Of a stretch of 64,000 nucleotides of DNA, positions 36,732 through 44,823 are shown one piece after another; the first letter of the stretch is position 1; each line of letters begins with the position of its first letter. A model generated the notes under the pieces. That model did no database searches. It saw nothing but the letters and a program-made list of their open reading frames with translations, and had not been told where the DNA came from. The stretch comes from Candidatus Korarchaeum sp. (GTDB taxonomy: Archaea; Korarchaeota; Korarchaeia; Korarchaeales; Korarchaeaceae). The DNA lies in contig JAJHQZ010000001.1 in assembly GCA_020833055.1 (NCBI GenBank), positions 248,001 to 312,000 of the forward strand. The letters run 5' to 3'. A program made the translations under genes and the position numbers.

Positions 36732-38096
36732 ATGATAGCGCACCTATCACCTAACTCTAGTGATGATACCAAGAGGGCTATGTTGGATTTTCTCGGGATG
36801 AGAAGCTTGGAGGAACTATATTCGGATGTCCCAGAGGAAATTCTACTCAAATCACCTCCAGAGATAGGGAAGAGCCTGAATCATATAGAGATAGAGTCTC
36901 TGATCGAGTCAAAGCTCTCTAAGAAAGTGAAGTTAATATTCACGGGTGGAGGAATGGCCGATCACTACGTACCCCCTCTAGTAGATGAGCTCGCATCTAG
37001 GCAGGAATTCTACACATCTTACACACCATATCAACCTGAGATCTCTCAAGGGGTCCTTCAAGCTCTCTTCGAATACCAATCATTGATGGCCGAGCTTCTT
37101 GGAATGGACGTAGTCAATGCCTCTCTCTATGATTTCGGGTCAGCATTAGGGGAAGCGGGTAGATTCTCGATAAGGGTCACGAAGAGGAAGAAGGTAATAA
37201 TAGCATCGAACATACATCCAGAGAGGAAGATCGTCTTGAGAACTTATTTAGATCCAGTTGGCGTTGAGATAATCGAGGCGCCGATGGACGAAGCCAGGGG
37301 GACTGTCGATCTAGAGGGCTTGGAGAAGCTAATAGATGACTCAGTCGCGATGGTTTACATAGAACTCCCTAACTTCTACGGGATCTTAGAGGACAGAGCT
37401 GAGGATATCGTTAATATAGCTCACTCGAAGGGCGCTCTCGCAGCTATCGGAATAGATCCGATCTTAGCAGCGATAATAAAGCCTCCAGGTGATTTGGGTG
37501 CAGATCTCGTCATAGGTGAGGGTCAGCACCTAGGCAGCCCTATGAGTTTTGGCGGCCCCTCTCTGGGTATATTCGCCGTTAGGATGGATATGAGGTTCGT
37601 GAGGCAACTCCCGGGGAGATTGATAGGGATGACTAAGTCAGTCGACGGGTACAGGGGCTATTGCATGGTCCTTCAAACGAGGGAGCAGCACATAAGGAAG
37701 GAGGAAGCCACTTCCAACATAACGACGAGTTCTTCGCTCATGGCAATAAGGGCAGCTATATACATCGCTCTACTCGGTCCTAATGGTTTGAGGAAGCTCG
37801 CTGAGAAGATATTATACAATACCGCCTACCTTAAGGATAGGATATCTAAAAAGAGAGGTTTTAAGATTCCATTCAGCGGGATAAACTTCAAGGAACTTGC
37901 TGTTAGCTCCTCGATCCCATGGGAGAGGATAAACAGTAAATTGCTCTCCAATGGGATACTAGGAGGTTTCGTAGTCTCGAGACTCTTCCCTGAGATGGAC
38001 AGAGGGAAGAACATAGCCTTATTCTCGACGACGGAGAAGCATGGGAAGGCGGAGATAGATATGCTCGTCGATCTAATGGGGGAGGTGGGAGATTGA
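36732..38096 (+). CDS. gcvPA: Glycine dehydrogenase (decarboxylating) subunit 1
   Basis: This is one half of the two-subunit P protein of glycine cleavage. The core shows FTGGGMADHYVPPLVDELAS, YTPYQPEISQGVLQALFEYQ and VLQTREQHIRKEEATSNITT, all typical of the alpha subunit, which lacks the PLP Lys. ATG 36732 (MIAHLSPNSSDDTKRAML) fits the family N-terminus better than GTG 36717. The stop overlaps gcvPB as TTGA. Confidence 0.95.
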   Translation: MIAHLSPNSSDDTKRAMLDFLGMRSLEELYSDVPEEILLKSPPEIGKSLNHIEIESLIESKLSKKVKLIFTGGGMADHYVPPLVDELASRQEFYTSYTPYQPEISQGVLQALFEYQSLMAELLGMDVVNASLYDFGSALGEAGRFSIRVTKRKKVIIASNIHPERKIVLRTYLDPVGVEIIEAPMDEARGTVDLEGLEKLIDDSVAMVYIELPNFYGILEDRAEDIVNIAHSKGALAAIGIDPILAAIIKPPGDLGADLVIGEGQHLGSPMSFGGPSLGIFAVRMDMRFVRQLPGRLIGMTKSVDGYRGYCMVLQTREQHIRKEEATSNITTSSSLMAIRAAIYIALLGPNGLRKLAEKILYNTAYLKDRISKKRGFKIPFSGINFKELAVSSSIPWERINSKLLSNGILGGFVVSRLFPEMDRGKNIALFSTTEKHGKAEIDMLVDLMGEVGD

Positions 38097-39631
38097 GCTT
38101 CTCACAAGCTAGATGGGTGAGGGGAGATGGTGTGCTAGAACCGAGCTTATTCGAGCTGGGGAGGGCTGAAGGAGGTACTGTGATAGCTGAGCCTGAGGAG
38201 GAGATAGTGTCTCTCCTAGGGAGTATAGAGAGCATAATACCGAGGGATTTAATCAGGAGGGAGTTGAAACTCCCCGGGCTCAGCGAACCGGAGGTAGCGA
38301 GGCACTTCAACCACTTGGCTCAGATGAATTATGGAGTAGATAGCGGCTCTTATTGGCTCGGCTCATGCACTATGAAGTATACACCGAAGCTCGTAATGAG
38401 AGTAGCGGATCATCCAGCTTTGAGGAGCATGCATCCCTACTCCCCGGAGGAGTTGACTGAGGGTTTGCTCAGTATACTCTATGAGTTACAGGAAATGCTC
38501 TCAAAGATAACTGGCCTCCCGCACTATACTTTACAACCAGCAGCCGGTGCTCAAGGTGAATTTGTCGGAGCTCTCATAATAAGGAAGAAGATCTCAGATC
38601 TAGGGGAGAGGAGGGATGAGATGATAATCCCTGAGACAGCTCACGGATCTAATTTCGCTAGCGCAGCGATGGCAGGATTCAGAGTAGTTAGGATACCTCC
38701 ATCGGAGGAGGGGACTATAGATATGAACGCGTTAAAAGCTTCTATCTCCGAGAGGACCGCTGGGATAATGGTAACGAATCCAAATACATTGGGGGTATTC
38801 GAGGATAGGATTGTTGAGATATCAGAGCTCATACATGCTAACGGTGGCTATGTATATTATGATGGGGCGAACTTGAACGCTATAATGGGATGGGTCAAGC
38901 TCTCTGATATGGGAGTTGATATAGCTCACTTGAACATACATAAAACTTTCTCGGCCCCTCACGGAGGAGGAGGGCCGGGGGCTGGTGCCGTGGGTGTCGT
39001 GGATCAGCTCAAGGATTACCTACCGGTCCCGATAATAGTGAGGGACGGTGAGAGATATAAACTGAGTTACGATCTGCCCAAGAGCATCGGAAAGGTCAGG
39101 ATGTTTTATGGGAACATAGGAGTACTAATCAAGGCTTGGGCTTATCTCAAGATGCTGGGGAGCGAGGGAGTGAGGGAATCCGCTGTAATCGCTGTCCTAA
39201 ATGCGAATTACGTCAGGAAGAAGCTGATGGATTCAGGGTTCGAAGTACCTTATGGTAAGAATAGGCCTTGCAAACATGAGTTCGTGATCTCTCTAGCTAA
39301 GATAAAGAAGGAGACTGGTGTAAGGGCCTTAGATTTCTCGAAGGCCCTCATAGATGAGGGGCTACATCCCCCAACTATGTACTTCCCCCAGGTAGTCCAG
39401 GAGTGCTTAATGATAGAGCCTACTGAGAGCGATAGCATCTCAGAGCTCAATAGGTACGTTGAGGCAATGATCAAGATAAAGGAGAGAGCTTATGAGAGGC
39501 CTGAGGAGGTAATTAATGCACCTAAGAGGGCAGCTATCACTAGGATAGATGAGAGCTTCGCTAACAAAGCTCTCTGGCTATCTTGGAAAGTATATGAGAA
39601 GAGCAGAGGCCAGGAGGAGCTCAATAGATAG
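38093..39631 (+). CDS. gcvPB: Glycine dehydrogenase (decarboxylating) subunit 2
   Basis: This is the PLP-binding subunit of the P protein. It shows MNYGVDSGSYWLGSCTMKY, YTLQPAAGAQGEFVGAL, and the PLP Lys in HLNIHKTFSAPHGGGGPGAG. The start TTG 38093 has GGAGGTGG at 38081-38088. The last 54 bases overlap the convergent MraY-like gene. Confidence 0.96.
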   Translation: MSFSQARWVRGDGVLEPSLFELGRAEGGTVIAEPEEEIVSLLGSIESIIPRDLIRRELKLPGLSEPEVARHFNHLAQMNYGVDSGSYWLGSCTMKYTPKLVMRVADHPALRSMHPYSPEELTEGLLSILYELQEMLSKITGLPHYTLQPAAGAQGEFVGALIIRKKISDLGERRDEMIIPETAHGSNFASAAMAGFRVVRIPPSEEGTIDMNALKASISERTAGIMVTNPNTLGVFEDRIVEISELIHANGGYVYYDGANLNAIMGWVKLSDMGVDIAHLNIHKTFSAPHGGGGPGAGAVGVVDQLKDYLPVPIIVRDGERYKLSYDLPKSIGKVRMFYGNIGVLIKAWAYLKMLGSEGVRESAVIAVLNANYVRKKLMDSGFEVPYGKNRPCKHEFVISLAKIKKETGVRALDFSKALIDEGLHPPTMYFPQVVQECLMIEPTESDSISELNRYVEAMIKIKERAYERPEEVINAPKRAAITRIDESFANKALWLSWKVYEKSRGQEELNR

Positions 39632-40489
39632 AAGTATTATCACGAGCTGGGGCTCCCTCCTCACCCCTAACCTCATGAGTAAAGAGGGGAGTGAGAGGTT
39701 GGGCGGCGGTATCAGAGTGCCATCTTCGGAGACTCCAGTTGGTACTTTCTCACTAGTCCTCCTCCAGCTTAGGAGCTTCAGTAGGAAGTCCAGACCCTGA
39801 GGTATTGAGAGTATTATTAGGGGCCAGTAATGACCATAAAAGAAGGATGCAGCGCTTATCGTTCCTCCGCACATGAAAGTGAGTACGTTCCCAGGGAAAG
39901 CCCTAGCAGGATACCAATTGTACAGGAGGAATGATAAGAGGAGGAGGGAGAGGGAGAGGAGGTAAATGAAACCGTTGTACTCCCTATCCATTAGGAGTAT
40001 GAAGCTAATTGCCGAGGATATTATGAGGGAGATTCCGGCCTCGAGTCCATTGAAGCCCGCGTAAGTATTAGTCGAGTTGACGTAGAAAGTCCCTATGAGG
40101 AAGAGAGTCAAAGGTTGCGTGAATATTGAACTGAATGGTTCGAAACTCGGGAAGAGTCCTGAGAGGAGTAAGAAAGGCAGACCGGATAGTAATATCTTCT
40201 CGGAATTCCTCAAACTCACTATGTCATCGAGGAGTCCGATCGATGAGAAGAATATCGGGAAAATTAAGAGGGGTTTCGGGATATCCATGAGGATGGAGAG
40301 TATAGATGACTCCACTATGAATGTAAATGCTACAGGGATCCCCCCAATTTTAGCTACACGCACTTCATAAGGCTTATGGAGGTCTCTGGAGATTATTCCC
40401 CTCTCCTCTGATATCCTTATCCACCTTCCAATTGCTAAGTAAGTTATTAAGGCCGATGCCAATGCTACTATCAACGCTATAGCGATCAT
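39578..40489 (-). CDS. MraY/GPT-like glycosyl-1-phosphate transferase 1
   Basis: This polytopic membrane enzyme (303 residues, about nine or ten spans) belongs to the family that moves a sugar-1-phosphate onto a polyprenyl phosphate, the first step in N-glycan or surface polymer assembly. Motifs are RDLHKPYEVRVAKIGGIP, SIGLLDDIVSLRNSEK, NSTNTYAGFNGLEAG and ARAFPGNVLTF. The C-terminal cytosolic loop has a short WRRTSEKVP. Lipid carrier (dolichyl phosphate) and sugar (GlcNAc) are inferred from archaeal homologues. A paralogue is divergent 36 bases away. Confidence 0.88.
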   Translation of the reverse strand: MIAIALIVALASALITYLAIGRWIRISEERGIISRDLHKPYEVRVAKIGGIPVAFTFIVESSILSILMDIPKPLLIFPIFFSSIGLLDDIVSLRNSEKILLSGLPFLLLSGLFPSFEPFSSIFTQPLTLFLIGTFYVNSTNTYAGFNGLEAGISLIISSAISFILLMDREYNGFIYLLSLSLLLLSFLLYNWYPARAFPGNVLTFMCGGTISAASFFYGHYWPLIILSIPQGLDFLLKLLSWRRTSEKVPTGVSEDGTLIPPPNLSLPSLLMRLGVRREPQLVIILLSIELLLASALLIYFPR

Positions 40490-40525
40490 GTTTTTATCGG
40501 GCTGTGTGAGATCTAGTAGGTAAAA

Positions 40526-41503
40526 ATGTTAGCCGAGATGACAGTAGCTGCATCGGTCGCGGCACTGATATCTGAGCTGATGCATAGAGCTATGGTGCCC
40601 CGTTACATGAGGAGGGGCCTCCTATCCGAAGATATCCACAAAACGGGGAGACCCAAGGTCCCAGAACCCTTAGGTCCAGCTGTCTATCTACCATTCCTTA
40701 TAGCATCGATTATCTTCTACGCTCTCACGGGAGAGATCGCAGCAATAGCTGTAGCTTCTTCATCGGGTCTGGCCTTCTTAATAGGTTTATTAGATGATAT
40801 CTCTCCATTAGGCCCTGAGACTAAACCCCTGCTCCTAATATTACCGGCACTAGTCCTAATAGCGATGTATCAAGTCATTCCGAGGCCTTATCTCCCGATA
40901 GTGGGAAGAGCTAGACTCTACTACGTCTATTGGCCAATAATGTTAGCTTTATTTACTGTTTTCTCAAATGCTGTTAATATGATGGATTCTTTGAATGGTA
41001 TGATGCCCCTCTCGATATACGCTTCCACGATACCTCTGGTACCGGTCTTAATCTCCTTGGGGAGATTGGACGCTCTCGCCTCACTCTTGATACTCCACTC
41101 CTCCCTCCTCCCCTACTGCATCAGGAATAAGTACCCGGCTAAAGTATTCGGAGGGGACTCTAACTCCTTATTCATAGGCTCGGCATTAGCTTCCATATCT
41201 GTCATCTCAAATACTGAAGCTATCTTCGGGATAGCTTTGATCCCCTTTTTAGTTTCAGGTTTCTCCATCATAGCATCCGTGGGCGGGTTTAAGGAGAGGA
41301 GGCAGATCGGGAGGAGGCCCGTAATCCTCAAAGATGGAATGATAAAAGCTAATCCAGATCCTAGAGCGCCTATATCACTCATAGCGATAATAACGAGCGA
41401 GAAGTGGAAGAGGGAGCCTGATATAGTGAGGGAAGCTGCGACTCTCTCCTTAATATCGGGAACCCTCGCCTCCATCACGTTCTTCTTATTGACGCCTCAT
41501 TGA
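40526..41503 (+). CDS. MraY/GPT-like glycosyl-1-phosphate transferase 2
   Basis: This second membrane transferase has 325 residues. It shares the same plan: SEDIHKTGRPKVPEPLGPAV, FLIGLLDDISPLGPETKPL, SNAVNMMDSLNGMMPL, and AKVFGGDSNSLFIGSALASI. The NxxNxxDGxNGL-like motif reads NAVNMMDSLNGM, so the site is partly changed (D-S-L-N in place of D-G-L-N). It is divergent from the first copy, which suggests different sugars or acceptors. Membrane location is certain; specificity is unknown. Confidence 0.85.
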   Translation: MLAEMTVAASVAALISELMHRAMVPRYMRRGLLSEDIHKTGRPKVPEPLGPAVYLPFLIASIIFYALTGEIAAIAVASSSGLAFLIGLLDDISPLGPETKPLLLILPALVLIAMYQVIPRPYLPIVGRARLYYVYWPIMLALFTVFSNAVNMMDSLNGMMPLSIYASTIPLVPVLISLGRLDALASLLILHSSLLPYCIRNKYPAKVFGGDSNSLFIGSALASISVISNTEAIFGIALIPFLVSGFSIIASVGGFKERRQIGRRPVILKDGMIKANPDPRAPISLIAIITSEKWKREPDIVREAATLSLISGTLASITFFLLTPH

Positions 41504-41512
41504 GGTGATCAT

Positions 41513-41746
41513 ATGGATAAGGGGACGATCCTCTCAATATATGCGGTTATCTCCGGGTGGTTCCTCATAATGATAGCCCTCCTCCTCACGAAATTGATCC
41601 TCTCATCCGATCAGAAGGGATTCCTCATCTCAGCTCTCTACGTCCTCATGGGCTTGACCTCACTTACCTTAGCTCTAGCACTATGGTACATGAGCGTTAA
41701 GAAGCTCTTCCTCAGGATAAAACTTAGTGGGCCCGGGGGGACTTGA
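41513..41746 (+). CDS. Small two-span membrane protein overlapping a tRNA gene
   Basis: The 77-residue product has two membrane spans (ILSIYAVISGWFLIMIALLL and GFLISALYVLMGLTSLTLAL). GAGGTGATC lies before ATG 41513, ten bases after the MraY-like stop, so it is probably co-transcribed. Its last seven codons and its TGA lie inside the opposite-strand tRNA-Ile gene, whose 3' end begins at 41728. No family is recognised. Confidence 0.6.
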   Translation: MDKGTILSIYAVISGWFLIMIALLLTKLILSSDQKGFLISALYVLMGLTSLTLALALWYMSVKKLFLRIKLSGPGGT

Positions 41747-41834
41747 ACCCCCGACCTCCCGCTTTTCCCCTGGCGTTCTGTAGCGGGAGCCGCCATATAA
41801 GGCAGGCGCTCTATCCAGTCTGAGCCACGGGCCC
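41728..41834 (-). tRNA. tRNA-Ile(TAT) with a 32-nt intron
   Basis: The acceptor GGGCCCG pairs with CGGGCCC. The D arm is GCTC/GAGC. The anticodon stem CCTGC/GCGGG has loop C-T-TAT-A-A once the intron is removed. The T arm is GGGGG-TTCAAGT-CCCCC. The anticodon TAT is at 41799-41797 and reads AUA directly. The intron occupies about 41764-41795, between positions 37 and 38, with an internal TGGCG/CGCCA stem as in bulge-helix-bulge substrates. Most archaea read AUA with an agmatidine-modified CAU tRNA; UAU is rare. Confidence 0.88.
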
Positions 41835-42032
41835 GTTATTGCTAGGTGATTGGACCTCTCTCATTAATATATTTTTCGGTCCATAATGGGGGGATGATTC
41901 GACTCGCTCCGAGCTCGAAGAACTCATAAACTCTTCTTGCTGAGGATTCCAGCCGTTAGATCAGAGTTACGCTCAATCGAAGCTCAGTAGCTTAGATCGC
42001 CTGCTTAAAAAGACTAACTTCTCAAGGAAGTG

Positions 42033-42656
42033 ATGCGTATAGAAGCAGCTCAGAAAGTAAGGATAAAGGAGTTACTCGCTGGTGAGTTTGAGGAAGTCTC
42101 GGTAGATGGTACTAGGTACTTCAGGCTCCCTTGGGGGAGCGTATCGAGAGTTAGGATAATGGGACTAGTGCTCGATTCGAGCATGAAGGAAGATGGATCA
42201 TTCGCTACGCTCGAGTTACATGATGGTACAGCATCTATTCAAGTTAAGGCGTGGGACGAGGATGTTAACTTACTCATGGATCCGGACACTGGCCGTATCT
42301 ATGGGGCAGGATCCATAATAGATTTGATAGGTAAAGTGAAAAGCTGGAAGGATTCTATATATCTATCTCCAATACTGGTAATTAAGGTACGCGACCCCAA
42401 CGCTATTCTCCTGAGGGAACTCGAAATACTGAGGAGGGAGCTCAGATTGAGGGGTAAACCTAAGCTCAAGGATTCAAAAGAGGATATGAAAGTTATAATA
42501 AGGGCATTAAAGGATTTAGGTCCTCTCTCAGCTGAGGAGATAGCGGATCTCCTCAAGGAGGAAGTAGAGGATGTGAGGAAGTTGTTAGGTGAGATGGTGA
42601 CATCAGGCTTATTATATGAGAGCGGAGGTAAATACAGTTACGTCGGCCAAAGGTGA
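42033..42656 (+). CDS. OB-fold and winged-helix protein (RPA32/RPA2-like)
   Basis: This is likely a single-strand DNA-binding accessory factor. The OB fold spans about residues 20-130 (VSRVRIMGLVLDSSM ... TLELHDGTASIQVKAWDEDV ... YLSPILVIKVRDPN). A C-terminal winged helix follows (KDLGPLSAEEIADLLKEE ... KLLGEMVTSGLLYESGGKYS), the layout of RPA32. ATG 42033 is preferred over GTG 42030. Eight bases separate its coding end from the aIF2beta start. Confidence 0.78.
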   Translation: MRIEAAQKVRIKELLAGEFEEVSVDGTRYFRLPWGSVSRVRIMGLVLDSSMKEDGSFATLELHDGTASIQVKAWDEDVNLLMDPDTGRIYGAGSIIDLIGKVKSWKDSIYLSPILVIKVRDPNAILLRELEILRRELRLRGKPKLKDSKEDMKVIIRALKDLGPLSAEEIADLLKEEVEDVRKLLGEMVTSGLLYESGGKYSYVGQR

Positions 42657-42660
42657 TAAG

Positions 42661-43083
42661 ATGTCCACGAGGGAGGAGTACATCCAGATGCTGAAGGAAG
42701 CAAGGAGCAAGCTCCCCGTACTAATAACGAGTGGGGAGAGGTTCGTACCGCCCAGAGCCTTGATAACGATAGAGGGGAGGCAGACTCATATAGTGAACTT
42801 CAAGGAGATCGCTACTGCCCTGAACAGGGACCCGAAGATGATAGCGAGGTTCCTCTCAAAGGAGCTCGGATCACCCTACTTCCTCACTGAAGGCGATAGG
42901 AAGCTCATACTCAGTAGGAAGATAGATCCGAAGCAAGTTGAGAACAGGTTAGATAAATTCATTAAGGTGTACGTGACGTGTCCTCACTGCGGGAGGCCTG
43001 ATACCACTATAACTAAAGTGAAGAAAGCTTGGATACTCAGATGTCAGGCCTGCGGCGCTGAGACCCCTATCCCCAAGTTGTGA
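42661..43083 (+). CDS. Translation initiation factor 2 subunit beta
   Basis: aIF2beta is part of the aIF2 complex that brings initiator tRNA to the ribosome. The 140-residue product has FVPPRALITIEGRQTHIVNF, RDPKMIARFLSKELGSP and the zinc ribbon YVTCPHCGRPDTTI...RCQACGAETPI. ATG 42661 follows GGTGATAAG. The longer in-frame start at 42616 lies inside the previous gene and is not needed. Confidence 0.95.
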   Translation: MSTREEYIQMLKEARSKLPVLITSGERFVPPRALITIEGRQTHIVNFKEIATALNRDPKMIARFLSKELGSPYFLTEGDRKLILSRKIDPKQVENRLDKFIKVYVTCPHCGRPDTTITKVKKAWILRCQACGAETPIPKL

Positions 43084-43092
43084 GGTGATCGC

Positions 43093-43443
43093 TTGTCGAA
43101 GAGAAGGGGAAATAGGGAGGAAGCGGAGAGATCTCTAGACGCTGAGATGGAGGAGCTTCTACCTGCAGATGAACTAGAAGTATTCGGGAGAGTCTTGGAA
43201 CCGTTGGGAAAGGGGCACTTCAGGGTTGAATGCATAGATAACTCAGTGAGGGTGTGCAGAGTTAGGGGGAAGCTCAGAGGGAGAAGGGCTTGGATCAAGA
43301 GGGGAGATGTAGTGCTAGTATCTCTCTGGCCATTTCAGAGGACTAAGGGGGATATAGTAGTCAGGTACGATAGGCAGCAAGTGGAGTGGCTGATAGAGAA
43401 AGGTTACATACCACAAGACTGGGCGACTCTAGAGGAGGGCTGA
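43093..43443 (+). CDS. Translation initiation factor 1A
   Basis: aIF1A is an OB-fold protein that binds the small subunit A site. The 116-residue product has basic N-terminus MSKRRGNREE, then EVFGRVLEPLGKGHFRVECI and KRGDVVLVSLWPFQRTKGDI. Start TTG 43093 follows GAGGTGATCGC. It is third in the run from the RPA-like gene to top6A. Confidence 0.95.
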   Translation: MSKRRGNREEAERSLDAEMEELLPADELEVFGRVLEPLGKGHFRVECIDNSVRVCRVRGKLRGRRAWIKRGDVVLVSLWPFQRTKGDIVVRYDRQQVEWLIEKGYIPQDWATLEEG

Positions 43444-43445
43444 TC

Positions 43446-44249
43446 TTGGGCTATGAAGATATCGAGGAGAGGATAGAGAGGGCTTTAGAGAGGGGAGAGA
43501 AGAGGATAAAGGATGAGGAGTATTACGAAGTTAAGCAACTGGTTTTCGATGAGAGGACCGTGAGAAATCTCCTGAAGTTATTCAATAAGGGAGTGATAGA
43601 CGATTTAACTTGGATCGTGAGCGCGGGTAAGGAGTCTGTCGTCCTAGCTGGGAGGGGAGTGGGTATCGAGCTCGCTATCAAGATACACAGAGTTTACACG
43701 GCTAATTTCAAGAGATACCTAGATTATATGGATTATAGATTTCCAATTGTAAGAGATAAAGAGAAACTTATTTATTTATGGGCGAAGAAAGAATTTAGAA
43801 ATTTGAAGAGAATGGCAGAGGGAGGTGTCAAGGTCCCCAAGCCAGTAGATATAGCTGGTAATATAGTGGTGATGGAGTTCATAGGTGAGGATGCGACACC
43901 AGCCCCCCTACTCAAGGACTTAGAGGAATTGGAGAGCCCTAAGGGGCTGAGAGATGCTATACTGGAGGACGTGAGGAGATGCTACGTGAAAGCAGGACTC
44001 GTTCATGGAGATCTCAGCGAATACAACATAATTTATTGGAAAAACTCACATTGGATCATAGATGTTTCTCAAGCAGTTGTAACAGAGCATCCTATGTCCT
44101 ATTCCCTCCTCATAAGGGATCTAGAGAGAGTGATAATGTTCTTTAAGAGGAGGTATGGGATAGATTCGACAGATCCTAAGGAGCTCGCTGATGGTATAGT
44201 GAAGGAGAGGGGATCCCGATTTGAAGGAGATAAGGATACTGATACCTAG
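43446..44249 (+). CDS. rio1: Rio1 atypical serine kinase
   Basis: Rio1 acts in small-subunit maturation. The 267-residue product has IVSAGKESVVLAGRGVG (ATP-binding loop), LAIKIHRV (Lys), catalytic LVHGDLSEYNII and metal-binding WIIDVSQAVVTEHP. TTG 43446 is chosen because GGAGGGCTGATC precedes it; the open frame upstream lies inside aIF1A. It overlaps the KH gene by 29 bases. Confidence 0.93.
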   Translation: MGYEDIEERIERALERGEKRIKDEEYYEVKQLVFDERTVRNLLKLFNKGVIDDLTWIVSAGKESVVLAGRGVGIELAIKIHRVYTANFKRYLDYMDYRFPIVRDKEKLIYLWAKKEFRNLKRMAEGGVKVPKPVDIAGNIVVMEFIGEDATPAPLLKDLEELESPKGLRDAILEDVRRCYVKAGLVHGDLSEYNIIYWKNSHWIIDVSQAVVTEHPMSYSLLIRDLERVIMFFKRRYGIDSTDPKELADGIVKERGSRFEGDKDTDT

Positions 44250-44808
44250 GGAGAGGATAGGAGTACTGATAGGTAAGAAGGGGGTCACTAAAGCTAAGAT
44301 AGAGGAATTGACAGGCTCCAAGATAGATGTAGATAGCTCCTCGGGAGAGGTCGTGCTCAGATTTCCCGAGCAGTTAGAGGACCCTCTCCTACCTATGAAG
44401 CTAGAATCCGTCGTTAGAGCGATAGGCAGGGGGTTTAATCCAGAGGTAGCGATCAAGTTACTCGAGGACGATTATGTACTCGAAGTATTGGACATAAGGA
44501 GGTTCGTCGGGGAGACTAAGAACGCACTGACTAGGATGAGGGGTAGGATAATAGGGGAGAAGGGGAAAGCTAAGAAGTATATTGAGGAGAGGACTAATAC
44601 GAAGATATCTGTCTATGGGCATACTGTATCAATAATAGGGAGGACTTATGATGTGATAGCTGCTAGGGAGGCGATAATCTCCTTACTGGAGGGTTCGATG
44701 CACTCGACTGCTTATAGGCTCATGGAGAGGAAGATAGCTGAGATGAGTAAGAGAGCGATAATGGATGAGCTTATGCTCGAGAAAGCATTGAAAGAGGAGA
44801 AGGAATGA
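44221..44808 (+). CDS. KH-domain protein, Pno1/Dim2-like
   Basis: This archaeal Dim2-like RNA-binding factor probably helps 16S rRNA 3'-end maturation with Rio1. The 195-residue product has two KH domains: IPRERIGVLIGKKGVTKAKI and LTRMRGRIIGEKGKAKKYIE, the first with GKKG and the second GEKG. Start TTG 44221. The aIF1A-Rio1-KH order is common in archaea. Confidence 0.92.
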   Translation: MKEIRILIPRERIGVLIGKKGVTKAKIEELTGSKIDVDSSSGEVVLRFPEQLEDPLLPMKLESVVRAIGRGFNPEVAIKLLEDDYVLEVLDIRRFVGETKNALTRMRGRIIGEKGKAKKYIEERTNTKISVYGHTVSIIGRTYDVIAAREAIISLLEGSMHSTAYRLMERKIAEMSKRAIMDELMLEKALKEEKE

Positions 44809-44823
44809 TTCGAGGGTGGGCTA

